Positions 8,058-17,245 of a DNA stretch of 64,000 nucleotides are shown here, one piece after another (position 1 is the first letter of the stretch; the number at the start of each line of letters is the position of its first letter). The notes beneath the pieces are model-generated. The model did no database searches and was not told the origin of the DNA. It saw only the letters and a program-made list of their open reading frames with translations. The DNA lies in the NCBI GenBank assembly GCA_017461505.1, contig JAFTXV010000007.1, forward strand, positions 558,001 to 622,000. The letters run 5' to 3'. The stretch is from Paludibacteraceae bacterium (lineage in GTDB: Bacteria > Bacteroidota > Bacteroidia > Bacteroidales > Paludibacteraceae). A program made the position numbers and the translations under genes.

Positions 8058-9131
8058 TTAACGACTTACTCGAATATACAAGAAAATACCTATTGCCAAG
8101 AAAATAAAATTAGGCAACCAAACACTCATAAATGGTGACATCACTCCATTGACGGAGAATGTCGTAGAAACGGTCGAGAAAAGAATGTACAATGCACTTA
8201 AGGTGATGCCGACACCCAAATTCTTTCCCATTCCACCGCGCACTTTCTTTGAACTCAAAGTCACGCCCAATAATGTCATAATAAACGCCCCAATTGGACT
8301 TGCCCAGCGCTTCCACCATTCGGTTTCAAACGCTTGTACATTGCCCGAACCACGTTGACGCTGGCGATCAATATACTCTTTCAACTCGGGATTGGTCATC
8401 ATTTGTGCGTTTTCGGCAGTATAGAATAGCTCTTTTGGGTAGATTGGGATAATCGTATCTAAGCGATTGCCTCGACTAAGGGTCTCATGCATGCCATCAA
8501 AATCGCGACGGACATATTTATCCAAATGCCAATTGTACGCAGAATCATAATGAATACGGTCTGCTGTGATACGCATGGTCAATTGCTTCCCTTCGAAATG
8601 CTCCAACGAGGCACGATATCCCATATTGGTACGCTTTTGGAAACTTTCGATATACAATATTGTCCCGGGCTCCACTTCCATTTGGATATTACGGGCATTC
8701 TCGCGAGAGAAGCGTTGGATATACTTATCCTGGAAGGTGAGCATCTTCTCTGAAGCAGGGGGGATGATATAACCTGTTAGTACAAAAGACATTATGAATA
8801 ATATCGTAGCACTGATGGCGTACGGCACCATCAGTCGATGATAACTCACACCACTTGCCAATATAGCAATGATCTCGCTATTTCCTGCTATCTTGGATGT
8901 AAAGAAAATCACAGAAATGAATATGAAAAGTGGGCTAAACATATTCATGAAATAGGGTACAAAATTCAGATAATAATCAAGGATAATCTCGCGTATGGGT
9001 GCTTGATTCTCAAAGAAATTATCTAGTTTTTCTGTCAAATCGAAGATTACGGCAATACTCATAATCAGCACAATCGAAAAGAAGAACGTGCCTAAAAACT
9101 TACCGATGATATATTTGTCAATTCGCTTCAC
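8058..9131 (-). CDS. LptF/LptG (YjgP/YjgQ) family lipopolysaccharide export permease
   Basis: A 357-residue inner-membrane permease of the LptB2FG exporter, which lifts lipopolysaccharide or lipooligosaccharide out of the inner membrane. Family features are visible: an N-terminal MKRIDKYIIGKFLGTFFFS, three N-terminal helices (about 13-35, 54-75, 98-122), a periplasmic beta-jellyroll of about 150 residues, and three C-terminal helices (about 275-355) introduced by WWKRWASPIGAFIMTLLGV. Bacteroidota often have a single LptF/G-type protein here, so F or G cannot be assigned. It sits between tgt and rlmL in a tightly packed operon. Confidence 0.9.
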   Translation of the reverse strand: MKRIDKYIIGKFLGTFFFSIVLIMSIAVIFDLTEKLDNFFENQAPIREIILDYYLNFVPYFMNMFSPLFIFISVIFFTSKIAGNSEIIAILASGVSYHRLMVPYAISATILFIMSFVLTGYIIPPASEKMLTFQDKYIQRFSRENARNIQMEVEPGTILYIESFQKRTNMGYRASLEHFEGKQLTMRITADRIHYDSAYNWHLDKYVRRDFDGMHETLSRGNRLDTIIPIYPKELFYTAENAQMMTNPELKEYIDRQRQRGSGNVQAFETEWWKRWASPIGAFIMTLLGVTLSSKKVRGGMGKNLGVGITLSALYILFSTVSTTFSVNGVMSPFMSVWLPNFIFLAIGIFLYIRVSR

Positions 9132-9150
9132 CCAGCCTATAATCTCTAAT

Positions 9151-10284
9151 CTACATTCTCTGCATCAATCGTGGTGTAATCTCATCTTTCCACGCCTTGA
9201 AGTCACCTGCCAAAATATGCTTGCGTGCTTCACCTACAAGCCACAAATAGAATGCCAAGTTGTGTATGCTAAGTATCTCTAAACCAAGCATTTCTTGTGC
9301 ATGAATCAAGTGGCGAACATAAGCACGTGTATAGTGATGATCCACAAAACTGGTACCACAAGGATCCAACTCTGTGAAGTCGTCTTCCCACTTCTTGTTG
9401 CGGAGGTTCATCACACCATTCTGAGTGAAAATCATGCCGTTGCGTCCGTTGCGGGTGGGCATCACGCAGTCAAACATATCCACTCCACGTTCAATCGCCT
9501 CCAAGATATTCCAAGGTGTACCCACTCCCATCAGATAGCGAGGTTTGTTCTCGGGTAAGATATCATTCACTACTTCGATCATAGCGTACATCTCCTCAGT
9601 TGGTTCGCCCACTGCTAGACCACCAATGGCATAACCATCGCGGTCAAGATCGCGCAAGCGCTTGGCCGCATCTTGGCGAAGGTCTGGATATACGCAACCC
9701 TGCACGATAGGGAAAAGGTGTTGCTTATAGCCATAGAGATCGGGGGTAGAGTCAAAGCGTTGGATACAACGGTCGAGCCAACGGTGGGTTCGCTCCATAG
9801 ATTTCTGGGCATATGTTCGGTCGGCAGTACCAGGACAACACTCGTCGAACGCCATCATAATGTCTGCACCGATTTCGCGCTCAATATCCATCACACTCTC
9901 GGGGGTAAACATCAACTTCCTGCCATCAATATGCGATGAGAATTGTACACCCTCTTCGGTCATCTTGCGAATATCTGTAAGCGAAAATACCTGAAAACCA
10001 CCCGAATCTGTCAAGATTGGACGTGTCCAGCCTTCAAACTTATGCAGACCGCCTGCCTTATGCAGAATCTCTGTACCAGGACGAAGATACAGGTGATACG
10101 TGTTGCCCAAGATGATTTGCGCTTTGATATCTTCCTCCAAAAAAGTACGTTGCACACCTTTCACGGTACCCACAGTGCCTACGGGCATAAAGATAGGGGT
10201 TTGTATATCCCCGTGATCAGTGTGGACAACGCCCGCGCGTGCGCACGTAAGAGCGTCCGTATGTAATAGGTCAAAAAATGCCAT
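9151..10284 (-). CDS. tgt: Tgt, tRNA-guanine transglycosylase
   Basis: A 377-residue TIM-barrel enzyme that swaps guanine-34 for preQ1 in tRNAs with GUN anticodons, the step before QueA. Visible motifs are TPIFMPVGT, LTDSGGFQVFSL (with the base-recognition Asp), MAFDECCP, GGLAVGEP, RYLMGVGTP and the catalytic-Asp region MFDCVMPTRNGRNG. The Cys-rich zinc site of E. coli Tgt (CxCxxC) is not intact: the matching segment reads DPCGTSFVDHHYTRAYVRHL, with only one Cys. The start codon overlaps the panD stop in TAATG. Confidence 0.95.
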   Translation of the reverse strand: MAFFDLLHTDALTCARAGVVHTDHGDIQTPIFMPVGTVGTVKGVQRTFLEEDIKAQIILGNTYHLYLRPGTEILHKAGGLHKFEGWTRPILTDSGGFQVFSLTDIRKMTEEGVQFSSHIDGRKLMFTPESVMDIEREIGADIMMAFDECCPGTADRTYAQKSMERTHRWLDRCIQRFDSTPDLYGYKQHLFPIVQGCVYPDLRQDAAKRLRDLDRDGYAIGGLAVGEPTEEMYAMIEVVNDILPENKPRYLMGVGTPWNILEAIERGVDMFDCVMPTRNGRNGMIFTQNGVMNLRNKKWEDDFTELDPCGTSFVDHHYTRAYVRHLIHAQEMLGLEILSIHNLAFYLWLVGEARKHILAGDFKAWKDEITPRLMQRM

Positions 10285-10628
10285 TAAACGAGATGATTGT
10301 TAGTTGGGAAAACAATAGCTGGCTTAAATTCTTTTGTCTCTTCGGGGGTCATTAGGGCATATGCCATGATGATCACGGTGTCACCTACGTGTACCAAGTG
10401 CGCTGCGGCGCCGTTGATGCAGATGCAACCACTACCGCGTTTACCAGGAATGACATAGGTCTCAATACGAGCACCATTGGTATTGTCCACCACTTGCACG
10501 CGTTCACCAGCATAAATGTTGGCTGCCTCCATCAAGTCCTCATCAATCGTGATACTGCCTATATACTCCAAGTTAGCCTCGGTGACAAGTACGCGATGAA
10601 TTTTCGATTTTAAGATATTCAAAAGCAT
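10284..10628 (-). CDS. panD: PanD, aspartate 1-decarboxylase proenzyme
   Basis: A 114-residue pyruvoyl-dependent decarboxylase that makes beta-alanine for pantothenate and coenzyme A. The self-cleavage site Gly24-Ser25 is visible in [13 protein letters not shown], and the catalytic Lys9 and Arg54-type positions are present ([25 protein letters not shown]). [15 protein letters not shown] matches the conserved core. It is the first gene of the operon, with a clear promoter about 35 bp upstream. Its stop overlaps the tgt start by one base. Confidence 0.95.
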   Translation of the reverse strand: MLLNILKSKIHRVLVTEANLEYIGSITIDEDLMEAANIYAGERVQVVDNTNGARIETYVIPGKRGSGCICINGAAAHLVHVGDTVIIMAYALMTPEETKEFKPAIVFPTNNHLV

Positions 10629-10659
10629 TGTTTAAAAACGATTTTTATAAAATCGCCTG

Positions 10660-10690
10660 CAAAGGTACTGCAAAAAATGCAAATACACAA
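10660..10690 (-). promoter_or_regulatory. Promoter of the panD-tgt-LptG-rlmL-queA-tatD operon
   Basis: Minus-strand TACCTTTG (10660-10667) with TTG (10688-10690) 20 bp upstream matches the Bacteroidota housekeeping promoter. The panD ATG is at 10628. Confidence 0.8.
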
Positions 10691-10887
10691 GTAAACGCGC
10701 ATTTTTTTTCAAAAATGCATAGAAACCAATGCCTAATGGATTCTTTTCTATTCGTAGTTGATTCCTTTGCTATCTCAGTTCCTGCCATGGCATCCAGAAC
10801 AACCCAAAATGAAGAAGTTGCAGAGCAACACTTCTTTTTTTTGTCCCCTATTGTGTCCTAAAACAAGTTTGGTCCACTATTGGGCAC
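10691..10887. other. Intergenic stretch without a visible gene
   Basis: Between the panD promoter and the tRNA-Ser(TGA) terminator I see no gene with a plausible start or family resemblance and no strong hairpin. Confidence 0.5.
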
Positions 10888-10889
10888 AA

Positions 10890-10921
10890 AAAAAAACGAG
10901 CCCTGTCGGACTCGTTTTTCA
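10890..10921 (-). terminator. Intrinsic terminator of tRNA-Ser(TGA)
   Basis: The stem AAAAACGAG/CTCGTTTTT (10892-10900 and 10911-10919) has a 10-base loop. On the minus strand it is followed by an uninterrupted U run. It sits about 10 bp past the tRNA 3' end. Confidence 0.8.
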
Positions 10922-10931
10922 TTTTGTTTTG

Positions 10932-11016
10932 CGGAGAGAGAGGGATTCGAACCCCCGGAGCCTCTCAGCTCAACGGTTTTCAAGACCGCCGCAATCGACC
11001 ACTCTGCCATCTCTCC
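10932..11016 (-). tRNA. tRNA-Ser (anticodon TGA)
   Basis: An 85-nt type II tRNA on the minus strand. The acceptor is GGAGAGA/TCTCTCC with discriminator G. The anticodon arm is GCGGT-CTTGAAA-ACCGT, with a long variable arm (GAGCTGAGAGGCTC) and T arm GGGGGTTCGAATCCCTC. CCA is not encoded. Confidence 0.95.
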
Positions 11017-11052
11017 AACGCATTCAAAACATGCGTTTTTCAAAATCGGCTG

Positions 11053-11084
11053 CAAAGGTACAACAAATTTTGGATATACGCAAA
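11053..11084 (-). promoter_or_regulatory. Promoter of tRNA-Ser(TGA)
   Basis: Minus-strand TACCTTTG (11053-11060) with TTTG (11081-11084) 20 bp upstream. Confidence 0.8.
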
Positions 11085-11197
11085 TTTTTTGCAAAAAAAA
11101 TGTTTTAATGGGTGGTATTGTGTAGCAGTTGTGTGGTGTTGTGCAGCAGTTGGGTAGCGGTTGTATCGTGATGGTAATCCTTCGGCGAAGTTGGCTG

Positions 11198-11263
11198 TAT
11201 GTTACGTTTATCCTACGTATATGTTACGTATATCCTACGTATATCCTACGTAAATGGTACGTA
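11198..11263. repeat. Six tandem 11-bp repeats with ACGT-type core
   Basis: Six contiguous units follow the pattern TATSYTACGTA: TATGTTACGTT, TATCCTACGTA, TATGTTACGTA, TATCCTACGTA, TATCCTACGTA, AATGGTACGTA. Eleven bases is close to one helical turn, so a protein could bind one face of the array. It lies about 260 bp upstream of the rpsL promoter. The rest of 11085-11524 shows only A/T-rich and GTAGCAGTTG-type sequence with no gene. Confidence 0.85.
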
Positions 11264-11524
11264 ATTAACAAGGGGGAAGGAGATGTAAAGATAGTGGCAT
11301 TATGACGGGGGGAAAGTAGAAAAGAAAAAGGGTTTTTCAGTGGAGAAAAATGGGTTGTTGAAAAGGTATATAAGTGGTTGTTTTTGGCTGATTTATGGCA
11401 GAAGGGTAGGGGTGAAAAAAATGGCAAAATAGGGGTGAATTTTGCAAAGTCGAAGTGGCAAAATGAAAAAAGTAAAGAAAAATGAACGATTTTTGCAGAA
11501 AAATGGCACTTTTTCCGTCAAATA

Positions 11525-11556
11525 TTTGGTCAAGTCAGAAAAAAGTAGTACCTTTG
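11525..11556 (+). promoter_or_regulatory. Promoter of the ribosomal protein superoperon
   Basis: TTTG (11525-11528), 20 bp, TACCTTTG (11549-11556) is a perfect match to the Bacteroidota consensus. Transcription would begin near 11563, giving a leader of about 125 nt before rpsL. That leader contains small GC-rich hairpins (GCGCGTGAATGCGC; CGCACATGATGTGCG). Confidence 0.9.
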
Positions 11557-11687
11557 CATGCTTTTTCGCGGCGCGTGAATGCGCACGCACATGATGTGCG
11601 AAGCGTGAGAAGGTGAAAAGTGAAAACGAGAAAGAAACTAACAAGTTTAAATTAACAATAATTATTAACCAAAATTAAAAAGTTAAA

Positions 11688-12068
11688 ATGCCTACAATTC
11701 AACAATTAGTTAGAAAAGGAAGAGCAGAACTTATCGACAAGAGCAAGTCTCCAGCATTGGACAGCTGCCCACAACGTCGTGGCGTATGTGTACGCGTTTA
11801 CACAACAACTCCTAAGAAGCCAAACTCTGCTATGCGTAAAGTAGCACGTGTTCGCTTGACAAACCAAAAGGAGGTGAACGCTTACATCCCAGGTGAGGGT
11901 CACAACTTGCAAGAGCACAGCATCGTTATGGTGCGCGGTGGTCGTGTGAAAGACCTTCCAGGTGTACGTTACCACATTGTTCGTGGTACATTGGATACCG
12001 CTGGTGTAGCAAACCGCTTGCAACGTCGAAGCAAATATGGCGCAAAGCGTCCTAAAGCTAAAAAGTAA
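11688..12068 (+). CDS. rpsL: 30S ribosomal protein S12
   Basis: A 126-residue uS12 of the decoding centre. The [12 protein letters not shown]-terminus, the streptomycin-region motif [17 protein letters not shown] and the second loop [17 protein letters not shown] are all present. The Lys that mutates in streptomycin resistance is wild-type Lys in the PKKPNS motif. It is the first gene of the operon and has the leader described for the promoter. The gap to rpsG (258 bp) is filled with heptamer repeats. Confidence 0.98.
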   Translation: MPTIQQLVRKGRAELIDKSKSPALDSCPQRRGVCVRVYTTTPKKPNSAMRKVARVRLTNQKEVNAYIPGEGHNLQEHSIVMVRGGRVKDLPGVRYHIVRGTLDTAGVANRLQRRSKYGAKRPKAKK

Positions 12069-12285
12069 GCTGAAAACTGAAAGGTGAAAGCTGAAAAGTT
12101 CTGACGAAACAAAAAACTAACTAAAAGTTCCATACGATGGGACAGATTATTAATGGGTTGATCGGTTGAGTAAGCAGATGGAGTAAGGGTGAAAACTGAA
12201 ATCTGAAAACTGAAAGGTGAAAACTGAAAAGTAAAAACTTGAAACTGAAGGGTGAAAACTGAAGCCTGAAAACTGAAGAAGTCTG
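12064..12285 (+). repeat. Heptamer tandem repeats between rpsL and rpsG
   Basis: Two clusters (about 12068-12098 and 12188-12285) of 7-bp units follow the pattern NNCTGAA or NNGTGAA, for example AACTGAA, AGGTGAA, ATCTGAA, GCCTGAA. Between them is unique sequence. The minus-strand open frame through this stretch is a Phe/Ser-rich artefact of the repeat. The repeats lie in the transcribed leader of rpsG. Confidence 0.8.
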
Positions 12286-12326
12286 CTGAAGTTAAGACAA
12301 TCAACAAAAAAAACAAAAACAAAACA

Positions 12327-12800
12327 ATGAGAAAAGCAAAACCAAAAAAACGAGTTATCCTCCCAGATCCAGTGTTCGGTGAGGTAATGGTGGCTAAATT
12401 TGTAAACCACCTTATGCTCGATGGTAAGAAGAATACCGCATACAGCGTATTCTACACCGCTTTAGAGACTGTTGGTAACAAGATGAAGGGTGAGCAAACT
12501 CCACTCGAGATCTGGAAACAAGCTCTTAGCAACATCACTCCTTTGGTAGAGGTTAAGTCAAAACGTATCGGTGGTGCAACATTCCAAGTGCCAACAGAGA
12601 TTCGTGCTGACCGCAAGGAGTCTATTTCAATGAAGAATATGATTCTCTTCGCTCGCAAGCGTGGTGGTCACTCAATGGCTGAGAAACTTGCAGCAGAGAT
12701 CATGGATGCATTTAACAACCAAGGTGGTGCGTTCAAACGTAAAGAAGATATGCACCGCATGGCAGAGGCAAACCGTGCATTTGCACACTTCCGTTTTTAA
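12327..12800 (+). CDS. rpsG: 30S ribosomal protein S7
   Basis: A 157-residue uS7, primary 16S rRNA binder of the 30S head and exit-site neighbour. [18 protein letters not shown] and the conserved core [31 protein letters not shown] and [20 protein letters not shown]-like C-terminus are present. It is followed 19 bp later by fusA, the classical str arrangement. Confidence 0.98.
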   Translation: MRKAKPKKRVILPDPVFGEVMVAKFVNHLMLDGKKNTAYSVFYTALETVGNKMKGEQTPLEIWKQALSNITPLVEVKSKRIGGATFQVPTEIRADRKESISMKNMILFARKRGGHSMAEKLAAEIMDAFNNQGGAFKRKEDMHRMAEANRAFAHFRF

Positions 12801-12819
12801 TCGCTAATTAGACAAGAAG

Positions 12820-14934
12820 ATGGCTAAACACGATTTGAAATTAAACAGAAATATCGGTATCATGGCTCACATTGATGCTGGTAAGACTACTACCTCTGAG
12901 CGTATTTTGTTCTACACTGGTTTGACTCACAAGATTGGTGAGGTGCACGATGGTGCAGCAACTATGGACTGGATGGAGCAAGAGCAAGAGCGTGGTATTA
13001 CAATTACCTCTGCTGCTACCACTACCTTCTGGAACTACAAGGGTGATAAATACAAAATCAACTTGATTGACACTCCGGGACACGTTGACTTTACCGTTGA
13101 GGTAGAGCGTTCGCTCCGTATCTTGGATGGTGCTGTGGCTGCGTTCTGTGCGGTAGGTGGTGTGCAACCACAATCAGAGACCGTATGGCGTCAAGCTGAC
13201 AAGTACAACGTACCACGTATTTGCTACGTAAACAAGATGGACCGTTCTGGTGCTAACTTCTTCGACGTAGTTACTCAAATCAAGGAAGTGCTTGGTGCTA
13301 ACCCATGTCCAATTCAAATTCCTATCGGTGCAGAGGAGACCTTCAAGGGTGTTGTTGACCTCGTAACTATGAAGGCATGCATCTGGAATGATGAGACTAT
13401 GGGCTCTGCATACTCTGTAGAGGAGATTCCTGCTGACCTCGTGGCTGAGGCAGAGGAGTGGCGCGACAAAATGCTCGAGACTATCTCTGAGTTTGACGAT
13501 GCATTGATGGAGAAGTATTTCGATGATCCATCTACCATCACCGAGGATGAGATTCGTGCTGCAATCCGCAAAGGTTGCTTGAGCATGCAAATGTTCCCAA
13601 TGGTTTGTGGTTCTTCATTCAAAAACAAAGGTGTGCAAACTATGTTGGACGCAGTTTGTGCATACTTGCCAAGTCCAATGGATACCCCTATTATAGACGG
13701 TACGGACCCACGCACGGGTGACGCGATCACGCGCGAGCCAAAAGAGGATGATGACCTCTGTGCTTTGGCGTTCAAGATTGCTACTGACCCATATGTAGGT
13801 CGTTTGTGCTTCTTCCGTGTGTATAGCGGTAAGTTGGATGCAGGTTCTTATGTATTCAACCCACGTTCTGGAAAGCGCGAGCGTATCTCTCGTATCTTCC
13901 AAATGCACTCTAACCACCAAAATCCAGTAGAGACAATCGCAGCTGGTGATATCGGTGCAGGTGTAGGTTTCAAAGATATTCGTACAGGTGATACATTGTG
14001 CGCTGAGGACAAGCCAATCGTACTCGAGTCTATCGAGTTCCCAGCACCAGTGATTGGTATCTCTGTAGAGCCTAAGAGTCAAGCAGACCTTGATAAACTT
14101 GGTGTAGGTTTGGCTAAGTTGGCTGAGGAGGATCCAACCTTTACTGTTAAGACTGACGAGCAAACAGGTCAAACTGTGATCTCTGGTATGGGTGAGCTTC
14201 ACCTTGAGATTATTATCGACCGCTTGAAACGTGAGTTTAAGGTAGAGTGTAACCAAGGTCGTCCTCAAGTAGCATACCGCGAGGCAATCTCTGCTCCAGT
14301 AGAGTTGCGCGAGACCTACAAGAAGCAATCAGGTGGTCGTGGTAAATACGCTGACATTATTGTTCGCGTTGAGCCAGCAGACGAGGGCTTCGAAGGTGGC
14401 TTGCAATTTGTTGACGTGGTTAAGGGTGGTAACGTGCCTAAAGAGTATATCCCAGCAGTAGAGAAAGGTTTCACAACCGCTATGAAGACTGGTATCTTGG
14501 CTGGTTATCCATTGGATACCTTGAAGGTTACTTTGGTGGACGGTAGCTTCCACCCAGTTGACTCTGACCAACTTTCATTTGATATCTGCGCACAAATGGC
14601 GTTCAAGAGCGCTTGCGCTAAGGCGAAACCAGTATTGATGGAGCCAATCATGAAGGTGGAGGTTGTAACTCCAGAGGAGAGCATGGGTGATGTTATCGGC
14701 GACTTGAACAAACGTCGTGGTCAAGTAGAGGGTATGGATACCGCTCGTACTGGCGCACGCGTGATCAAGGCTAAGGTGCCATTGAGCGAGATGTTCGGTT
14801 ATGTAACCGCATTGCGTACCATCACTTCTGGTCGTGCAACCAGCAGCATGGAGTTCTCTCACTATGATGCAGTATCTAGCACTATCGCTAAGACAGTTTT
14901 GACTGAGTGCGGTGGTCGTGTAGATCTTGTATAA
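12820..14934 (+). CDS. fusA: Translation elongation factor G
   Basis: A 704-residue GTPase that translocates tRNA and mRNA and recycles ribosomes with RRF. G-domain motifs are G1 [16 protein letters not shown]3 [16 protein letters not shown] and G4 NKMDRSGA. Domain II starts at about 300, domain III around 400 ([27 protein letters not shown] split across the motif), and domains IV-V to the end ([28 protein letters not shown]). The usual bacterial length is kept. It is the last str gene, and a 339-bp gap follows before rpsJ. Confidence 0.98.
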   Translation: MAKHDLKLNRNIGIMAHIDAGKTTTSERILFYTGLTHKIGEVHDGAATMDWMEQEQERGITITSAATTTFWNYKGDKYKINLIDTPGHVDFTVEVERSLRILDGAVAAFCAVGGVQPQSETVWRQADKYNVPRICYVNKMDRSGANFFDVVTQIKEVLGANPCPIQIPIGAEETFKGVVDLVTMKACIWNDETMGSAYSVEEIPADLVAEAEEWRDKMLETISEFDDALMEKYFDDPSTITEDEIRAAIRKGCLSMQMFPMVCGSSFKNKGVQTMLDAVCAYLPSPMDTPIIDGTDPRTGDAITREPKEDDDLCALAFKIATDPYVGRLCFFRVYSGKLDAGSYVFNPRSGKRERISRIFQMHSNHQNPVETIAAGDIGAGVGFKDIRTGDTLCAEDKPIVLESIEFPAPVIGISVEPKSQADLDKLGVGLAKLAEEDPTFTVKTDEQTGQTVISGMGELHLEIIIDRLKREFKVECNQGRPQVAYREAISAPVELRETYKKQSGGRGKYADIIVRVEPADEGFEGGLQFVDVVKGGNVPKEYIPAVEKGFTTAMKTGILAGYPLDTLKVTLVDGSFHPVDSDQLSFDICAQMAFKSACAKAKPVLMEPIMKVEVVTPEESMGDVIGDLNKRRGQVEGMDTARTGARVIKAKVPLSEMFGYVTALRTITSGRATSSMEFSHYDAVSSTIAKTVLTECGGRVDLV

Positions 14935-15273
14935 GAAAGAATTTGGGTCAAGGACCAATCTTCCAATGTGTTGGTCCTTGGCTTGAATGAAACAATAAAA
15001 ACCGAGTTCGAAAGTTCGAAAAGGTTGAGCAAAGGGCCGCTCAATACTTCAAACCTCTTCACTCACGCGTGCAAGTGCGCACGCACCCGCGTACTTAATA
15101 TAATATATACGCTGCGCTGTAAAAGGTTCCAAGGTTTCAAGGTTCCGAACGCGGCATGTGTGGGGTAGGCGGATAAGATAAGTAAACCCGAAGCGCGAGT
15201 CATCTGAGCAAATGACTCTTTGGATGTGCGAGCGCCAAGGATAACGTAAAACAACATTAAAAAACTAAAGACA
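14935..15273 (+). promoter_or_regulatory. Structured 339-bp leader between fusA and rpsJ
   Basis: No gene is seen. A strong 10-bp hairpin CAAGGACCAA/TTGGTCCTTG lies at 14949-14980 (12-base loop, no T run), just past fusA. A second hairpin GAGTCAT/ATGACTC lies at 15197-15218, about 55 bp before rpsJ. GC-rich alternating sequence lies near 15062-15093. No TAnnTTTG promoter is obvious. The region could be a processing or attenuation leader for the S10 genes (inference). Confidence 0.45.
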
Positions 15274-15579
15274 ATGAGTCAAAAAATTCGTATTAAACTG
15301 AAATCGTACGACCACAATTTGGTTGACAAGTCAGCTGAGAAAATTGTGAAGACCGTAAAAGCAACAGGTGCAGTAGTAAGTGGTCCAATTCCATTGCCAA
15401 CTCACAAGCGCATCTTCACAGTAAACCGCTCAACTTTCGTTAACAAGAAGAGCCGTGAGCAATTTGAGTTGTCAAGCTACAAGCGTTTGATTGACATTTA
15501 TCAATCTAACCAAAAGACTGTAGAGGCATTGATGAAACTCGAGCTCGCAAGTGGTGTGGAAGTAGAAATCAAGGTTTGA
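15274..15579 (+). CDS. rpsJ: 30S ribosomal protein S10
   Basis: A 101-residue uS10 (also NusE, the NusB/NusG partner in antitermination). It has [38 protein letters not shown] with the NusB-contact loop, and the C-terminal [19 protein letters not shown]. First gene of the S10 cluster; a 110-bp gap with a modest hairpin-prone sequence (CCACTTCCCGCGG...GAGTGG) separates it from rplC. Confidence 0.98.
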   Translation: MSQKIRIKLKSYDHNLVDKSAEKIVKTVKATGAVVSGPIPLPTHKRIFTVNRSTFVNKKSREQFELSSYKRLIDIYQSNQKTVEALMKLELASGVEVEIKV

Positions 15580-15689
15580 TAAACAAAAAGACCACTTCCC
15601 GCGGATAGACAAGGTCGAAAGACACGTAATCCCGAGGGCGAGAGTGGAAAAAGTAATAATTAATTAACAATTTTAATCACAGCAAAAAA

Positions 15690-16307
15690 ATGCCAGGATT
15701 ATTAGGTAAAAAAATCGGAATGACATCCGTTTTCGGTGCTGATGGCAAGAATATCCCATGCACCGTGATTGAGGCTGGTCCTTGCGTTGTTACCCAACTC
15801 AAGACAGTTGAGAAGGATGGCTATGCTGCTGTACAAGTTGGTTTCATGCCAAAGAGCGAGAAGCACACCAACAAGGCAGAGGCAGGTCACTTCAAGGCTG
15901 CAGGTGTACAACCAATGCGTCACTTAGCCGAGTTCGATGGATTCGAACAAGAAGTCAAACTGGGAGATACCTTGACCGTTGACATGTTTGAAGAGAACAC
16001 TTATGTTGACGTAGTAGGTACTTCTAAAGGTAAAGGTTTCCAAGGTGTAGTTAAGCGTCACGGCTTTGGTGGTGTAGGTCAATCTACCCACGGTCAAGAT
16101 GACCGTTTGCGTGCTCCAGGTTCAATTGGTGCATGTGCTTACCCAGCTCGCGTATTCCCAGGTACTCGCATGGCAGGTCACATGGGTACAGACCGCGTAA
16201 CTGTACAAAACCTTGTAGTATTAAAGGTGATTCCTGAGTACAACTTGATCATGGTCAAGGGTAGTATTCCAGGTGCTAAAAATTCAATCGTTACAATTAA
16301 CAAATAA
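15690..16307 (+). CDS. rplC: 50S ribosomal protein L3
   Basis: A 205-residue uL3, an assembly initiator near the peptidyl-transferase centre. [15 protein letters not shown], the central extension [19 protein letters not shown] with the Gln that is methylated in enterobacteria (GVGQSTHGQ), and [18 protein letters not shown] are all visible. rplD starts 5 bp later. Confidence 0.98.
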   Translation: MPGLLGKKIGMTSVFGADGKNIPCTVIEAGPCVVTQLKTVEKDGYAAVQVGFMPKSEKHTNKAEAGHFKAAGVQPMRHLAEFDGFEQEVKLGDTLTVDMFEENTYVDVVGTSKGKGFQGVVKRHGFGGVGQSTHGQDDRLRAPGSIGACAYPARVFPGTRMAGHMGTDRVTVQNLVVLKVIPEYNLIMVKGSIPGAKNSIVTINK

Positions 16308-16312
16308 GAGGT

Positions 16313-16939
16313 ATGGAACTTAGTATTTTGAACATGGCCGGCAAAGAGACCGGCAAGAAGGTAGTTCTGAATGATGCTATCTTCGGTATCGAGCCTAACG
16401 ACCACGCCATTTATTTGGATGTAAAGCAATATTTGGCAAACAATCGTCAAGGTACAGCGAAATCAAAAGAGCGTAGCGAGAATGCTCACTCAACCCGTAA
16501 GCTCGGTCGCCAAAAAGGTGGTGGCGGTGCTCGTCCAGGTGATTTGAAGTCTCCAGTTCGCGTAGGTGGTGGTACAATCTTTGGTCCAGTTCCACGTGAT
16601 TATGGTTTCAAATTGAACAAGAAAGTTAAACAATTGGCTCGTCGTAGCGCATTGAGTTTGCGTGCTCAAAACGGTCAAATCGTCGTAGTTGACGCTTTGC
16701 AATTTGATGCTCCAAAGACCAAGGCTATGGTAGAGGTAATGAACAACTTGCAAGTAGCTGGTAAGAAGGTATTGTTCGTGTTGCCAGAGAATAACTACAA
16801 TGTTCTCAAGTCAGCAAGCAATATCGAGCGCACCAACGTGGTGACTGTAAATGAACTGAATACATACGCAATCATGAACTCAAGCGCAGTGGTTCTCGTA
16901 GAGGGCGCATTGGCAGCAATTGAGGCAACTTTAGCATAA
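16313..16939 (+). CDS. rplD: 50S ribosomal protein L4
   Basis: A 208-residue uL4. It has the exit-tunnel loop motif with [22 protein letters not shown]-like sequence (seen as [20 protein letters not shown]) and [20 protein letters not shown]. In E. coli L4 represses its own S10 operon; whether that holds here is unknown. Its stop codon lies inside the Shine-Dalgarno of rplW. Confidence 0.97.
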   Translation: MELSILNMAGKETGKKVVLNDAIFGIEPNDHAIYLDVKQYLANNRQGTAKSKERSENAHSTRKLGRQKGGGGARPGDLKSPVRVGGGTIFGPVPRDYGFKLNKKVKQLARRSALSLRAQNGQIVVVDALQFDAPKTKAMVEVMNNLQVAGKKVLFVLPENNYNVLKSASNIERTNVVTVNELNTYAIMNSSAVVLVEGALAAIEATLA

Positions 16940-16945
16940 GGAGGT
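16938..16945 (+). promoter_or_regulatory. Strong Shine-Dalgarno for rplW
   Basis: AAGGAGGT lies 7 bases before the rplW ATG and overlaps the rplD stop. Most genes in this window, as in Bacteroidota generally, have no such motif, so this one is unusual. Confidence 0.8.
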
Positions 16946-16952
16946 TACAACT

Positions 16953-17243
16953 ATGGCAATTATTTTAAAACCAATCGTCACTGAGAAGATGACCGCCGCA
17001 GGCGAAAAGTTTAACCGTTATGGTTTTCAGGTAGTTCGTACTGCCAACAAGGTAGAAATCAAGAAGGCAGTAGAAGAATTGTACAATGTACAAGTGCTTG
17101 ATGTAAACACATTGATCCAAGCTCCAAAGACCAAACAACGCTACACAAAGAGCGGTTTGATCCGTGGTGCTAAGCAAGCTTACAAGAAAGCAATCGTTAC
17201 ATTGAAAGAAGGTGAAACAATTGATTTTTATAGCAATATCTAA
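16953..17243 (+). CDS. rplW: 50S ribosomal protein L23
   Basis: A 96-residue uL23 at the tunnel exit, docking site for trigger factor and [30 protein letters not shown] and the core [18 protein letters not shown] are typical. The extended loop is short, as usual in Bacteroidota. It is one of two genes in the operon with a perfect Shine-Dalgarno. Confidence 0.97.
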   Translation: MAIILKPIVTEKMTAAGEKFNRYGFQVVRTANKVEIKKAVEELYNVQVLDVNTLIQAPKTKQRYTKSGLIRGAKQAYKKAIVTLKEGETIDFYSNI

Positions 17244-17245
17244 AA

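Noticed and set aside
12150-12410. Minus-strand open frame rich in Phe and Ser
   Set aside because: It is the antisense of heptamer repeats in a gap and has no family resemblance.
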